Source of the DNA: Bauldia sp965232525
GTDB taxonomy: Bacteria > Pseudomonadota > Alphaproteobacteria > Rhizobiales > Kaistiaceae
Assembly (NCBI RefSeq): GCF_965232525.1
Contig: NZ_OZ246980.1
Location: forward strand, 3,782,001 to 3,846,000
Length of the DNA stretch: 64,000 bases
Direction of reading: 5' to 3'
The position numbers were made by a program, and so were the translations under genes. Under the pieces are notes generated by a model. The model saw nothing but the letters and a program-made list of their open reading frames with translations, was not told the DNA's origin and made no database searches. Positions 17,394-24,823 of the stretch are shown here, in pieces (the stretch's first letter is position 1; each line of letters opens with the position of its first letter).

Positions 17394-17880
17394 GCCGGAT
17401 GCCGCCCCAGCAGCCACGCCGTCATCAACCAATGATCCCACCCCGTTTTCTCCCATGTCAGTGATGAAGCCTCGGTATGGCCGCCTTGGCAACTGACGAG
17501 GCTCCGACAATGCATCCGACCGGTGCGGCCGGTCACGACAGTCGATCGGTGTTGTAGCTCACACATTTTCGAGATGTCAAAAACCGGCCGATCAGCGATC
17601 CCGGATCGCGTGGAATCTATTTGTGCATGATTGTCACAGCGGTTGATCCCCGTTCCACAGCCGGCTATGTATCGTAACGAATACAACGGTTTGTGGAAAG
17701 AGATCGGCACCTTGGTGGCACTTCACGAAGTAGAGATGCCCACAGCAAAGACGAACTGCCTAACACATGGCACGGACATGCCTATGAGCGCGTGGTCACC
17801 CTTGCGGCTGTTGATAGTGCAACAACGCGGAGCCCGTGGCCTCTGCAGCGGCATGCCAATCCTTCCTCCAGAGACAACCG
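17394..17880. other. Divergent promoter region between Gfo/Idh operon and DeoR regulator
   Basis: About 487 bases with no convincing gene; two 60-90 codon open frames here have no ribosome-binding site or family match. The stretch around 17540-17700 is AT-richer than its surroundings and contains the dyad at 17668-17685. Both promoters are expected in this gap. Confidence 0.6.
17668..17685. promoter_or_regulatory. Candidate operator with nested inverted repeats
   Basis: TGTAT and ATACA arms enclose the odd palindrome TCGT-A-ACGA. It lies about 195 bases upstream of the DeoR start and 275 upstream of the Gfo/Idh start. A site for the DeoR-family protein is possible; the distance and imperfect symmetry make this tentative. 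Confidence 0.3.
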
Positions 17881-18687
17881 ATGAAACTTCGTAAGAAAGA
17901 CCGCCAGCAGAAGGTCCTCTCGGAGTTTCGGTCGGTACCGACCGTTCGCCTGGGCGATCTGGCGACCCAGTTCGGGGTCACGAAGGAAACGATCCGTCGC
18001 GATATCGACGAACTGAGCGCCACGGGCCTCCTGTCGAGAACCTATGGCGGGGCCGTCGCGACTTACATGAACTATGAACCCAGCCTCGTTCAAAGGTCGC
18101 GGCTGAATCCGGACGGACGCCGTCGCATGGCCGAGGTGGCATACGACCTGGTGAAAGACGACAAGGTGCTGATGGTCGACACCGGAGCAACGGTTGCCCA
18201 TTTCTGCCAACGGCTTGCGGAAAGCGTCGGACCGGACTCGGAGCTTCAGGTCACGGTGGTGACCAACAGCCTGAAGAACGCTCAGATCCTCGCCGACAAT
18301 GGGTCGATCCGCACGATCGTTTGTCCGGGCGACTATGACGACGGCGAGGCCGCGACCTTCGGCCCGCTCACCGCCGAGTTCGTCGGCCGTTTCAACGCAG
18401 ACGTCATGGTCGCTTCGGCCGGCAGTATGGACTCCGAAACCATCATGGACGTCAACTCGAACGCGGCGGCGGTCAAGCGGACGATGATGAAGAAGTCGCT
18501 GCGAAAGATTTTCGTGATCGAAGGGCGCAAGTACGGACTGCCGCAGTTCGAGGCGATCTGCCCGCTTGCCGAGATCGATGATCTTGTGACCGACGTCGAC
18601 CTGCCCGGCGATCTGTCGGCACGGCTGACAAAGATCGGGGTCAGCGTTCATGTCCCCGACGATGAGGCCGACGCTGCAATTGACTGA
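17881..18687 (+). CDS. DeoR/GlpR-family transcriptional regulator
   Basis: A 268-residue regulator. The N-terminal DeoR helix-turn-helix is RQQKVLSEFRSVPTVRLGDLATQFGVTKETIRRDIDELSATGLLSRTYGGAV at about residues 8-58, followed by a DeoRC sugar-phosphate-sensing domain (VLMVDTGATVAHFCQRL; VVTNSLKNAQIL). ATG at 17881 begins MKLRKKDRQQK; the open frame extends 15 codons upstream without good start context. It is divergent from the glucuronate operon and is followed by a strong terminator, so it is a single-gene unit. Members bind phosphorylated sugars; control of the uxaC/uxuB operon, or of the binding-protein gene downstream, is inferred. Confidence 0.93.
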   Translation: MKLRKKDRQQKVLSEFRSVPTVRLGDLATQFGVTKETIRRDIDELSATGLLSRTYGGAVATYMNYEPSLVQRSRLNPDGRRRMAEVAYDLVKDDKVLMVDTGATVAHFCQRLAESVGPDSELQVTVVTNSLKNAQILADNGSIRTIVCPGDYDDGEAATFGPLTAEFVGRFNADVMVASAGSMDSETIMDVNSNAAAVKRTMMKKSLRKIFVIEGRKYGLPQFEAICPLAEIDDLVTDVDLPGDLSARLTKIGVSVHVPDDEADAAID

Positions 18688-18728
18688 CTGGCGGCCGTGA
18701 CGCGGCGGGCCGGTTACCCATGAAAACG

Positions 18729-18763
18729 AGGCGGAGCCGAACGAGCAATCCGGCTCCGCCTTT
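18729..18763. terminator. Strong bidirectional intrinsic terminator
   Basis: Eleven-base arms AGGCGGAGCCG and CGGCTCCGCCT enclose an 11-base loop. On the plus strand TTTAAGTTT follows, and on the minus strand CGTTTTC follows. It lies between the convergent DeoR gene (stop at 18687) and the family-5 binding protein gene (stop at 18769) and should end both transcripts. Confidence 0.88.
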
Positions 18764-18768
18764 AAGTT

Positions 18769-20790
18769 TCAGTATTCGGCGATCGTGCCCGGCAGCAGTT
18801 CTTGCAGCTGCTCGTCCTTGGGAGTCCATAGACGCTCGCGAATGATCCCCTCCTCGGCCCAGTCGAACATGAAAACCGGCGTGCCGGGATGGGCGTTGCG
18901 GATGCGCTTGTTCACCAGTAGCGCCGCCGGCGCCTGAACCAAACCGACCGTGTACACGTTCTCGGTCCAAAGGCGCTGGATGTCGCGAGCCGCCTGTGCC
19001 CGGTCAGCCGGGTCCCAGGCGGATTGGAACGCGTTCATCGCCTCGACCATCTCGACCTCGAAATCGAACAGGTCGCGGTTGCCGTCGTCGCCGACCGGAT
19101 GCCAGTCCGGACAGGCTTCGGAGATCGGCAGGTACCCACATGTCGCCCGCGTGGGGATCAGCCATTGATGCCGTCGTTGCGCCATATCGAATTCGCCCGA
19201 GTCGAGAACGTTCTGAAGGTCGTCCACGCCGCGGGTGAACACTCGGATGCCGACGTCGCCGAACATCGACACAAGGGCATCGACCTGTTTCCAGTCGGTC
19301 GCCTCTTCGTTGTGAAAGACGATGTCGATCTCGAAATCCGAACCGGATTCCGGCAGGTTGCGTATGCCATTGCCGTCGGTGTCGGTCAGGCCGAGCGCGT
19401 CCAGCATCGTCTCCGCCTTCGCTGGATCGAACGGATAGTACACTGTGCTCTCGATGTCGTAATACGGTGAACCGGCAGCGAAGCCACCCGGGAACGGATA
19501 GGTGAACGGTCCGCGAGCGATTGACTGGCCCAGAGCGTCTCGGTCGATGGCATGGCTCAAAGCCACACGGAAATCCTTGTCCCGGAACAGCCTCCGGAGT
19601 TCGGCGTCCACGTCATTGTTGACCCCGGCCGTTTCGGACAGATTCAGCTCAAGGTTCCACGAAAGAACGCGAGGACCGAACTGGACCTTGGTCGGCGCAT
19701 CCTCCGATTGCGACTGCTTCAGTGCCTCGACGTAGTTGCCGGGGTTCTCCATGTTTGAGAAGTCCGCCGTCCCGGCGACGGTTTGGGTGGTGCGATCGGA
19801 CCAGGTGCTCAGCTTGAAGTGCATCTCATCGATGTAGGGGAGCTGATTGCCCGCCTCGTCGACCTTGAAGAAATACGGGTTCCGCCGAAGGATGATCGCC
19901 TCGTCTGGCTTGTAGACGACCGGCACCCAGGCACCGAGCACGACCGGAGGAACGGTGTCAGCCGCCAGTGCGGTCCGGTAACTCTCATACGTCGCATCCG
20001 GATTGTATTTGGGATGATGCTGCTTGAGCACATGCGCCGGTCCGGGGCAGCCTTGGATGTAAGCCAACGACTCGATCCGGGCCGGGCCCTGCGGCTCAGT
20101 GAAATTGAATCGGAACGCATACGGCCCGGTGACCTCCATCGTCGTTCCCTCGCCCATGCCTTCCTTCGGCATGCGCGCCGAAACCCCTTCGTCCTGGACG
20201 TTGTCGTCCCACCAGAAGGCGACATCTTCGGTGTCGAAGGGCTCGCCATCCGACCACCGAACGCCCTCCATGAGCTGAAGATCAAGCTGGGTGTAGTCGG
20301 CGTTCCACTCCCAGTTCCGGACCAGGTTCGGCAGCGGACCGGACTGATCGCCCTTCACCTGCCACAGCGGACCAATCCGAACGAAGCACTCCTGAACCGC
20401 CTCGTTGACACCGCCCCACCCTTGATGAAGACCGGCGAGCCAGTTCCAGCCCTCCGGGCGACCGCCACTCACGTGGCGAAACACACCGCCGTATTCGCCG
20501 ACGCCGTCCGACATCGCGCCGGTCAAGTAAATGATCGGCTCCGTCGGCAGACGTTCCTCGACAGGCGGCAACACACCGGCGGAAACCAGATCCGTCAGGA
20601 ATGGTGCTTCGCCATAAGTGTCCATTGACCCGTAGGTCCAAAGCGCGTCCCGATCGAGCAGTTCGTGATCGATCGTCGACAGGCTCGTCTCCGGCGGCAT
20701 TGGATCGGCCATCGCCGCGGCCGCCGTCAGTGCGGCGACGCTCCCGCCGCAAAGGAGCCGCAAAACCGTACCTCGTATTGGATCGTACAT
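18769..20790 (-). CDS. Family-5 (peptide/opine/nickel type) ABC transporter substrate-binding protein
   Basis: About 673 residues, longer than the 500-550 of OppA/DppA but matching the long SBP_bac_5 subclass seen in alphaproteobacteria. The signal peptide (LLCGGSVAALTAAAAMADP) is cleaved near residue 28. SBP_bac_5 features are WEWNADYTQLDLQLMEGVRWSDGEPFDTEDVAFWW and DFRVALSHAIDRDALGQSI. ATG at 20790 has GGGAGGAAGAGG upstream and a 22-bp dyad just beyond. No permease or ATPase gene is adjacent, so it is either an orphan receptor or its transporter lies elsewhere. Related long proteins bind oligosaccharides or alpha-galactosides rather than peptides, which would suit this sugar region. Confidence 0.88.
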   Translation of the reverse strand: MYDPIRGTVLRLLCGGSVAALTAAAAMADPMPPETSLSTIDHELLDRDALWTYGSMDTYGEAPFLTDLVSAGVLPPVEERLPTEPIIYLTGAMSDGVGEYGGVFRHVSGGRPEGWNWLAGLHQGWGGVNEAVQECFVRIGPLWQVKGDQSGPLPNLVRNWEWNADYTQLDLQLMEGVRWSDGEPFDTEDVAFWWDDNVQDEGVSARMPKEGMGEGTTMEVTGPYAFRFNFTEPQGPARIESLAYIQGCPGPAHVLKQHHPKYNPDATYESYRTALAADTVPPVVLGAWVPVVYKPDEAIILRRNPYFFKVDEAGNQLPYIDEMHFKLSTWSDRTTQTVAGTADFSNMENPGNYVEALKQSQSEDAPTKVQFGPRVLSWNLELNLSETAGVNNDVDAELRRLFRDKDFRVALSHAIDRDALGQSIARGPFTYPFPGGFAAGSPYYDIESTVYYPFDPAKAETMLDALGLTDTDGNGIRNLPESGSDFEIDIVFHNEEATDWKQVDALVSMFGDVGIRVFTRGVDDLQNVLDSGEFDMAQRRHQWLIPTRATCGYLPISEACPDWHPVGDDGNRDLFDFEVEMVEAMNAFQSAWDPADRAQAARDIQRLWTENVYTVGLVQAPAALLVNKRIRNAHPGTPVFMFDWAEEGIIRERLWTPKDEQLQELLPGTIAEY

Positions 20791-20802
20791 CCTCTTCCTC
20801 CC

Positions 20803-20824
20803 AAATGTTGTACTACCAACATTT
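20803..20824. promoter_or_regulatory. Perfect 8-bp inverted repeat upstream of the binding-protein gene
   Basis: AAATGTTG-N6-CAACATTT with spacer TACTAC lies 13 bases upstream of the start codon, next to the ribosome-binding site. A partial copy of the right half (TACC-AAAACATT) follows near 20850. Placement suggests a repressor operator or a leader hairpin controlling translation. Confidence 0.5.
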
Positions 20825-21199
20825 ATAGGCACGTTTCATAGCATTTTGTCTACCAAAACATTCCGAAATGCGCGACTTGCGACAAGAAGGCGCGCCGGCA
20901 GATTGGCTCAGCATCTTTGTGAGTCGCCGTTGCGGAGCGCTCTGCTCGACGTGAGAGCAATCATGGATTCCCGGCCTTTTCAGCGCCCTAACCGATGATG
21001 GGAGTGCCACATCGGCAGTCGCCCAGTCATTGAGTGACTGGGTGCTCGAATGTCTGAATCTTCTGTGCGGGACCCACGACAGCTCGCGGCATGACCGACC
21101 GTACGGCGTCTACGGCGTGCGGGCCTGTCGGGAAACGCGCAGCGGCACGGCTTCAGCACATGGCGGCGGACCGCCGGCGCTAACCGGCGCAGCAGCGGG
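20825..21199. other. Intergenic region upstream of the binding-protein gene and after the EAL gene
   Basis: About 375 bases with no credible gene. It contains an eight-base hairpin, CCCAGTCA…TGACTGGG at 21022-21042 with a five-base loop. Since the EAL gene ends at 21200 on the minus strand, this might be a distant transcript end, but no T-tract follows. Confidence 0.5.
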
Positions 21200-23395
21200 T
21201 TAGCTCGCTGCCGTCCCTCGCTGCTGACCGTCCGTTTCGAAGGACACGCTCCGCGACGGGCCGAGCCGCGAAAGCAGCGCCGTTACGCCCTTGGCCGGTA
21301 GCGGCTGGCTAATCAGATACCCCTGAACGTACTCGCATTGGACGAGGCGAAGCAGCTTCAACTGGTCGTCGTTCTCGATCCCCTCGGCGACCACCGAGAG
21401 CTCCATTGCATCGCCGAGCGAGACCAGCGACTGGATCAGCGCGTTAGCGGTGGCGTTGATTCCGATGTCGCGCACGAACGATCGGTCGACCTTGAGAACA
21501 TCGAACGGAAACTGGCGCAGGTAGCCAATAGACGAGAAACCGGTGCCAAAATCGTCGAGCGCAAGCATGAAGCCCATCCCTTTGAGCGTATTCAGCTTGC
21601 GCTGGGCAATCGCGGGGTTGCTGACCAGGATGCCCTCGGTTAGTTCGAGCGTGAACCGCGCCGGATCGATCCCGCCGGCGGAAATCGTATCGCGAAGTTC
21701 GGCCTCGAAATTCGGCTCGCGAAGTTGAACCGGTGACAAGTTGATCGCGACCCGCAGGTCAGGCCAGGCGACTGCGTCCTTGCAGGTTCGAGCCACCACG
21801 AAACGTCCGAGGTCGTGGATCAGTCCGGTCTCCTCGGCAACGGTTACGAACATGGATGGCGACACAAGCCCCAGTTCGCGCGACGTCCATCGGACCAACG
21901 CTTCAACACCAACGATCTGCAGATCGTTGGCGCGGGCGAAGGGCTGATAGATGACCTCAAGTTCGCCGCGCTCGAGCGCGCGCCGAAGCGCCGTCTCGAT
22001 CTGTTTTTTCTCCAGCGCGCCGGTTTCCATCGTGGCGTTGTAGAGCACCGCCTCGCGCTCGACTCCGTTCTTGGCCTGATACATCGCGATGTCGGCGCGC
22101 CGGACGATATCGCTTGGTCTCAATCCCGAACCGCCTGCCACCGCGTAGCCAACCGCCACCGTGACGTGGAACTCGAAGCCATGAACGGTAAATGGCTGAT
22201 CGAGACAGTTGACAACCGCGGCGGCTGTTTCGGCGGCTATTTGCCTCGCCGTATCGCCCAGGATCGCTACCGCGAATTCATCGCCACCGATCCGGGCGAA
22301 ATGGGCGCGCGCCGGCAGGATCGAGGCCACACGCTTGGCAAGTGCTTCCACCAACTCGTCGCCGCCCTGGTGACCGATGGAATCGTTGACCGCCTTGAAC
22401 CCGTTGATGTCCATGTAGACAACGGCCAGCTTGCCGTCCCGACACGCCGTCCTGAACTCCTGTGAGTCCAGCAGTTCGGTGAACCCGGTGCGGTTCATGA
22501 GATCGGTCATGCTGTCGGTGCGCGCCGCGATGACCGCTTCCTTCTCGCTCTTCGCCAATGCAATCGCGACGCGACGGGCGCGATAGGCCGTCACGAACGC
22601 GACGATGCAAAACAGGATCAGCGCAATGGCGATCGGCAGGAAGATGCTTCTCAGGACCGCATCACCTGGTGTCGGCGGCGTCCAGACGAAGAAGCCGACG
22701 GTTTCGCCAGCCAGATCGACGATCGGTGTCGCGCTCGACCCCGCCGCTAAATCCGGATCGAACACCGGCTCGATTCGCAGATCCTCGATGAGGAAGGATT
22801 TGCCGAGTTCGTAGAGTTCGTCTTCGGCAAGGGTAATGCCGGCGACGAAGAAAGGCAGCGCGGCCGCATCCTGCTTTTCAGGCTCGTAGACCGGAGCCAC
22901 CCGGGACACGGCGATCAGCATGATCGATCCGCCGGTCTCGATAAACGAGCTTCGCGCTGCTTGCGGAGCGACCGGCATGTCATATGTCAGCTCCCGGATT
23001 CCGTCGATGACCCTGGGCGTCAGGATATCGTTCGGTCCGACGTCTTCCGCAATCATCCAGCCGTACGGGACATCGCCGGCCGGGGAGATAACCGCCATGA
23101 GGTCGGCGATTTCCGTTTCCTCGACGCTCGACGCGATGTTCGTCACCATCCACTCGCTGTCGTCCGCGGCATAGGCGTCGTAGAAGTCCTGCCACCAGGC
23201 ATAGTCATTGGCGAGCGATTGGATCCTTTGCTTCTCGGCTTCCACACCGCCGATGACCATGGTTTCGGTCGACCGAGCAGCCTGCTCGTTTTGGCGGGCG
23301 GACATCCAAAGTATCGCTGCGACCACTGTCACGATCGTGATGACGATCCCAGCGATCAGATTGAGTGTGATTCCCCCGGTGATTGCCTTTTTCAT
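21200..23395 (-). CDS. Membrane CHASE4-GGDEF-EAL cyclic-di-GMP signalling protein
   Basis: The protein has 731 residues. A membrane helix (about 10-32) is followed by a periplasmic CHASE4-like sensor (about 45-240, with WWQDFYDAY and WMVTNI), a second helix (about 250-270), a GGDEF domain and an EAL domain. GGDEF is intact at 370-374, but no RxxD inhibitory site precedes it. The EAL motif is at 498-500 and the downstream signatures ELTEG, DDFGTGFSS, KVDRSFV and VAEGIEN are present, so both synthesis and hydrolysis of cyclic-di-GMP are possible. It is a single gene. The periplasmic ligand is unknown. Which activity dominates cannot be told from sequence. Confidence 0.95.
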   Translation of the reverse strand: MKKAITGGITLNLIAGIVITIVTVVAAILWMSARQNEQAARSTETMVIGGVEAEKQRIQSLANDYAWWQDFYDAYAADDSEWMVTNIASSVEETEIADLMAVISPAGDVPYGWMIAEDVGPNDILTPRVIDGIRELTYDMPVAPQAARSSFIETGGSIMLIAVSRVAPVYEPEKQDAAALPFFVAGITLAEDELYELGKSFLIEDLRIEPVFDPDLAAGSSATPIVDLAGETVGFFVWTPPTPGDAVLRSIFLPIAIALILFCIVAFVTAYRARRVAIALAKSEKEAVIAARTDSMTDLMNRTGFTELLDSQEFRTACRDGKLAVVYMDINGFKAVNDSIGHQGGDELVEALAKRVASILPARAHFARIGGDEFAVAILGDTARQIAAETAAAVVNCLDQPFTVHGFEFHVTVAVGYAVAGGSGLRPSDIVRRADIAMYQAKNGVEREAVLYNATMETGALEKKQIETALRRALERGELEVIYQPFARANDLQIVGVEALVRWTSRELGLVSPSMFVTVAEETGLIHDLGRFVVARTCKDAVAWPDLRVAINLSPVQLREPNFEAELRDTISAGGIDPARFTLELTEGILVSNPAIAQRKLNTLKGMGFMLALDDFGTGFSSIGYLRQFPFDVLKVDRSFVRDIGINATANALIQSLVSLGDAMELSVVAEGIENDDQLKLLRLVQCEYVQGYLISQPLPAKGVTALLSRLGPSRSVSFETDGQQRGTAAS

Positions 23396-23731
23396 TTTCG
23401 ACGCCTGACCTTGACGGTTCGTTGAGCGAACCGAGGGTAGAAGGCAACGATTTCAATATCTTTAAGCTGAGCGGGGCTCGCGCGTTTGTTCGGCGCGACT
23501 GCAATCGATGCGTGTCCCTTGGCCAAACTGATGTTTCAGTCGGGCGTGCGCCGGCCACTCCTTGTTGGCGTTCGGCGCTAAAACTTGAAGCTTGAGCAAT
23601 TACTACTGCGCAAAAACGATAGAATTATCGGACCGCTCGGCACTACCGTCGGTATATCATAGTTAATGCGATGGAGAGAGTCAGGACTGGTGTCGGGTTC
23701 GACGTTATGGGAGTCGGTTCCACAGTTATGG

Positions 23732-23761
23732 TTGACAAATCGTTAACGAAGAGGGTTAGAT
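23732..23761 (+). promoter_or_regulatory. Candidate sigma70-type promoter for the first SET-domain gene
   Basis: A perfect TTGACA (23732-23737) is followed after 18 bases by TTAGAT (23756-23761), a weak -10. The predicted transcript would have a leader of about 170 bases before the ATG at 23939. The -10 matches consensus at only three of six positions, so the call is tentative. Confidence 0.35.
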
Positions 23762-23787
23762 TTAACTAGGTTTGGTCGGGGTTTGTT

Positions 23788-23886
23788 CACCTTCCTTGAT
23801 GCGGTGTGAAGGTGTGCCACTCAACTGGATCGGTTGAGCAGAGAGAAGTCCCCGTGTCCCGAATCGCGCCGGCGGAGGCGCCTTTT
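23788..23886 (+). promoter_or_regulatory. Structured 5' leader with three small hairpins
   Basis: Three inverted repeats follow each other: CACCTTC/GAAGGTG (23788-23814), CTCAAC/GTTGAG (23820-23838), and GCGCC/GGCGC (23866-23881) followed by CTTTT. The last resembles a weak terminator. No known riboswitch core was recognised. A regulatory leader for the SET-domain gene is a possibility only. Confidence 0.3.
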
Positions 23887-23938
23887 GGGAATCGCCCCAG
23901 CACCGTCACCCGTTGGTGGACGAAGAGGTCGGATAGGG

Positions 23939-24352
23939 ATGAGCTACACAAACACGCAACTCGTGGAAGTTCGTGACTTCAGCGACGAACATAAGGGCGT
24001 GTTTGCGAAAGCCAGAATTCGCCGCGACGAACTGATTGGATTCTTCGACGGCAAGGCCGTCATGGTCGATCTGGACAGCACCGACGAACTCGATGTGTTC
24101 TGGTGGCGACAATCGGTCCATCTGAAGCGCGAGGGGTCGAAGCTTCTCTGCCTGCTACCTCAGTGGGAACCGGACGGTGTCGACTTTCTGAATCATAGTT
24201 GCCGGCCAACGGCGCGCGTCGAGGACAAGCTCTACGTCTATGCCGACCGCGACATCGAAGCCGGCGAGGAAATCACCGTCGACTACCGATCGTTCAATCT
24301 CGTGCCGGAAGGGATCCAGTGCTGGTGCCCTGAAGGCCGGTGTCTGATCTAG
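23939..24352 (+). CDS. SET domain-containing protein (first of a convergent pair)
   Basis: A 137-residue, stand-alone SET domain. Visible motifs are KGVFAKARIRRDELIGFFDGK near the N-terminus, DFLNHSCRPTARV at about residues 83-95 (the NHSCxPT motif that forms the knot and binds S-adenosylmethionine), and GEEITVDYRSFN at about 113-124. The C-terminus CWCPEGRCLI carries three cysteines like a post-SET motif. ATG at 23939 is preceded by GGATAGGG; the open frame extends 35 codons upstream with no family similarity. SET proteins methylate lysines, and bacterial targets are mostly unknown. Its stop overlaps that of an opposed SET-domain gene. Confidence 0.85.
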   Translation: MSYTNTQLVEVRDFSDEHKGVFAKARIRRDELIGFFDGKAVMVDLDSTDELDVFWWRQSVHLKREGSKLLCLLPQWEPDGVDFLNHSCRPTARVEDKLYVYADRDIEAGEEITVDYRSFNLVPEGIQCWCPEGRCLI

Positions 24353-24744
24353 CCGATGTGGCCGAGCTTCCGATTGGCGTCGGCGTCCTCGTCAACCGAG
24401 TAGGTCAGTTCCTCGCCGGCGGCAATGTCACGCAAGGCGACCGCCGAAACGAAGCCATCGACATCGTGCGCCGCCGGACCGCAGTTCGGATCGTCGGCAT
24501 AGTTGAAGTGACGGGCGTTGTCGCAGCAGAGGACCAGTTGCTTAAGACCCTGTTCAACGTAGCAGTAGAACATGATGATCTCGCGCTGGAGGTGTGGCAG
24601 CCGATCGAGGTCGGCTTCGGAAAAGACCTGATCGAAGCCGGGCGTGAACGCCCACACCCGGGTCCCTTTGGCGACGACGTCGCTGGCGAATATCCCCAAT
24701 CCGTGGATTGGGCTGCGGTCGACATAGTTGCGGATGAGCATCAT
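24349..24744 (-). CDS. SET domain-containing protein (second of a convergent pair)
   Basis: A 131-residue SET-fold protein, distinct from its neighbour. It starts MMLIRNYVDRSPIHGLGIFASDVVAKGTRVW, the usual SET entry (GxGxFA…KGT). ARHFNYADDPNCG at about residues 77-89 replaces the NHSCxPN motif, retaining Asn and Cys, and ALRDIAAGEELTYSVDE is the C-terminal GEELTxxY element. No post-SET cysteines follow. Two adjacent ATGs are possible starts. It is convergent with the first SET gene, the two TAG stops sharing the sequence CTAG, and divergent from the MFS transporter 79 bases away. Substrate unknown. Confidence 0.82.
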   Translation of the reverse strand: MMLIRNYVDRSPIHGLGIFASDVVAKGTRVWAFTPGFDQVFSEADLDRLPHLQREIIMFYCYVEQGLKQLVLCCDNARHFNYADDPNCGPAAHDVDGFVSAVALRDIAAGEELTYSVDEDADANRKLGHIG

Positions 24745-24823
24745 GAGCGATTCTTGGGGCTAGGGACCCGATGAAACCCCATACCGTCTCCGCGCTCCGC
24801 CGGGCAACTCTTGGCTGGCGACG

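Larger units (their letters stand above)
23396..23938. other. Long divergent intergenic region between EAL gene and first SET-domain gene
   Basis: About 543 bases without a convincing gene. AT-richer DNA lies at 23590-23790. It contains a candidate promoter and a run of small hairpins in what would be the leader of the SET-domain gene, listed separately. Confidence 0.6.

Noticed and set aside
21022..21042. Terminator for the GGDEF-EAL gene
   Set aside because: An eight-base hairpin is present but lies about 160 bases after the stop and has no T-rich tail.
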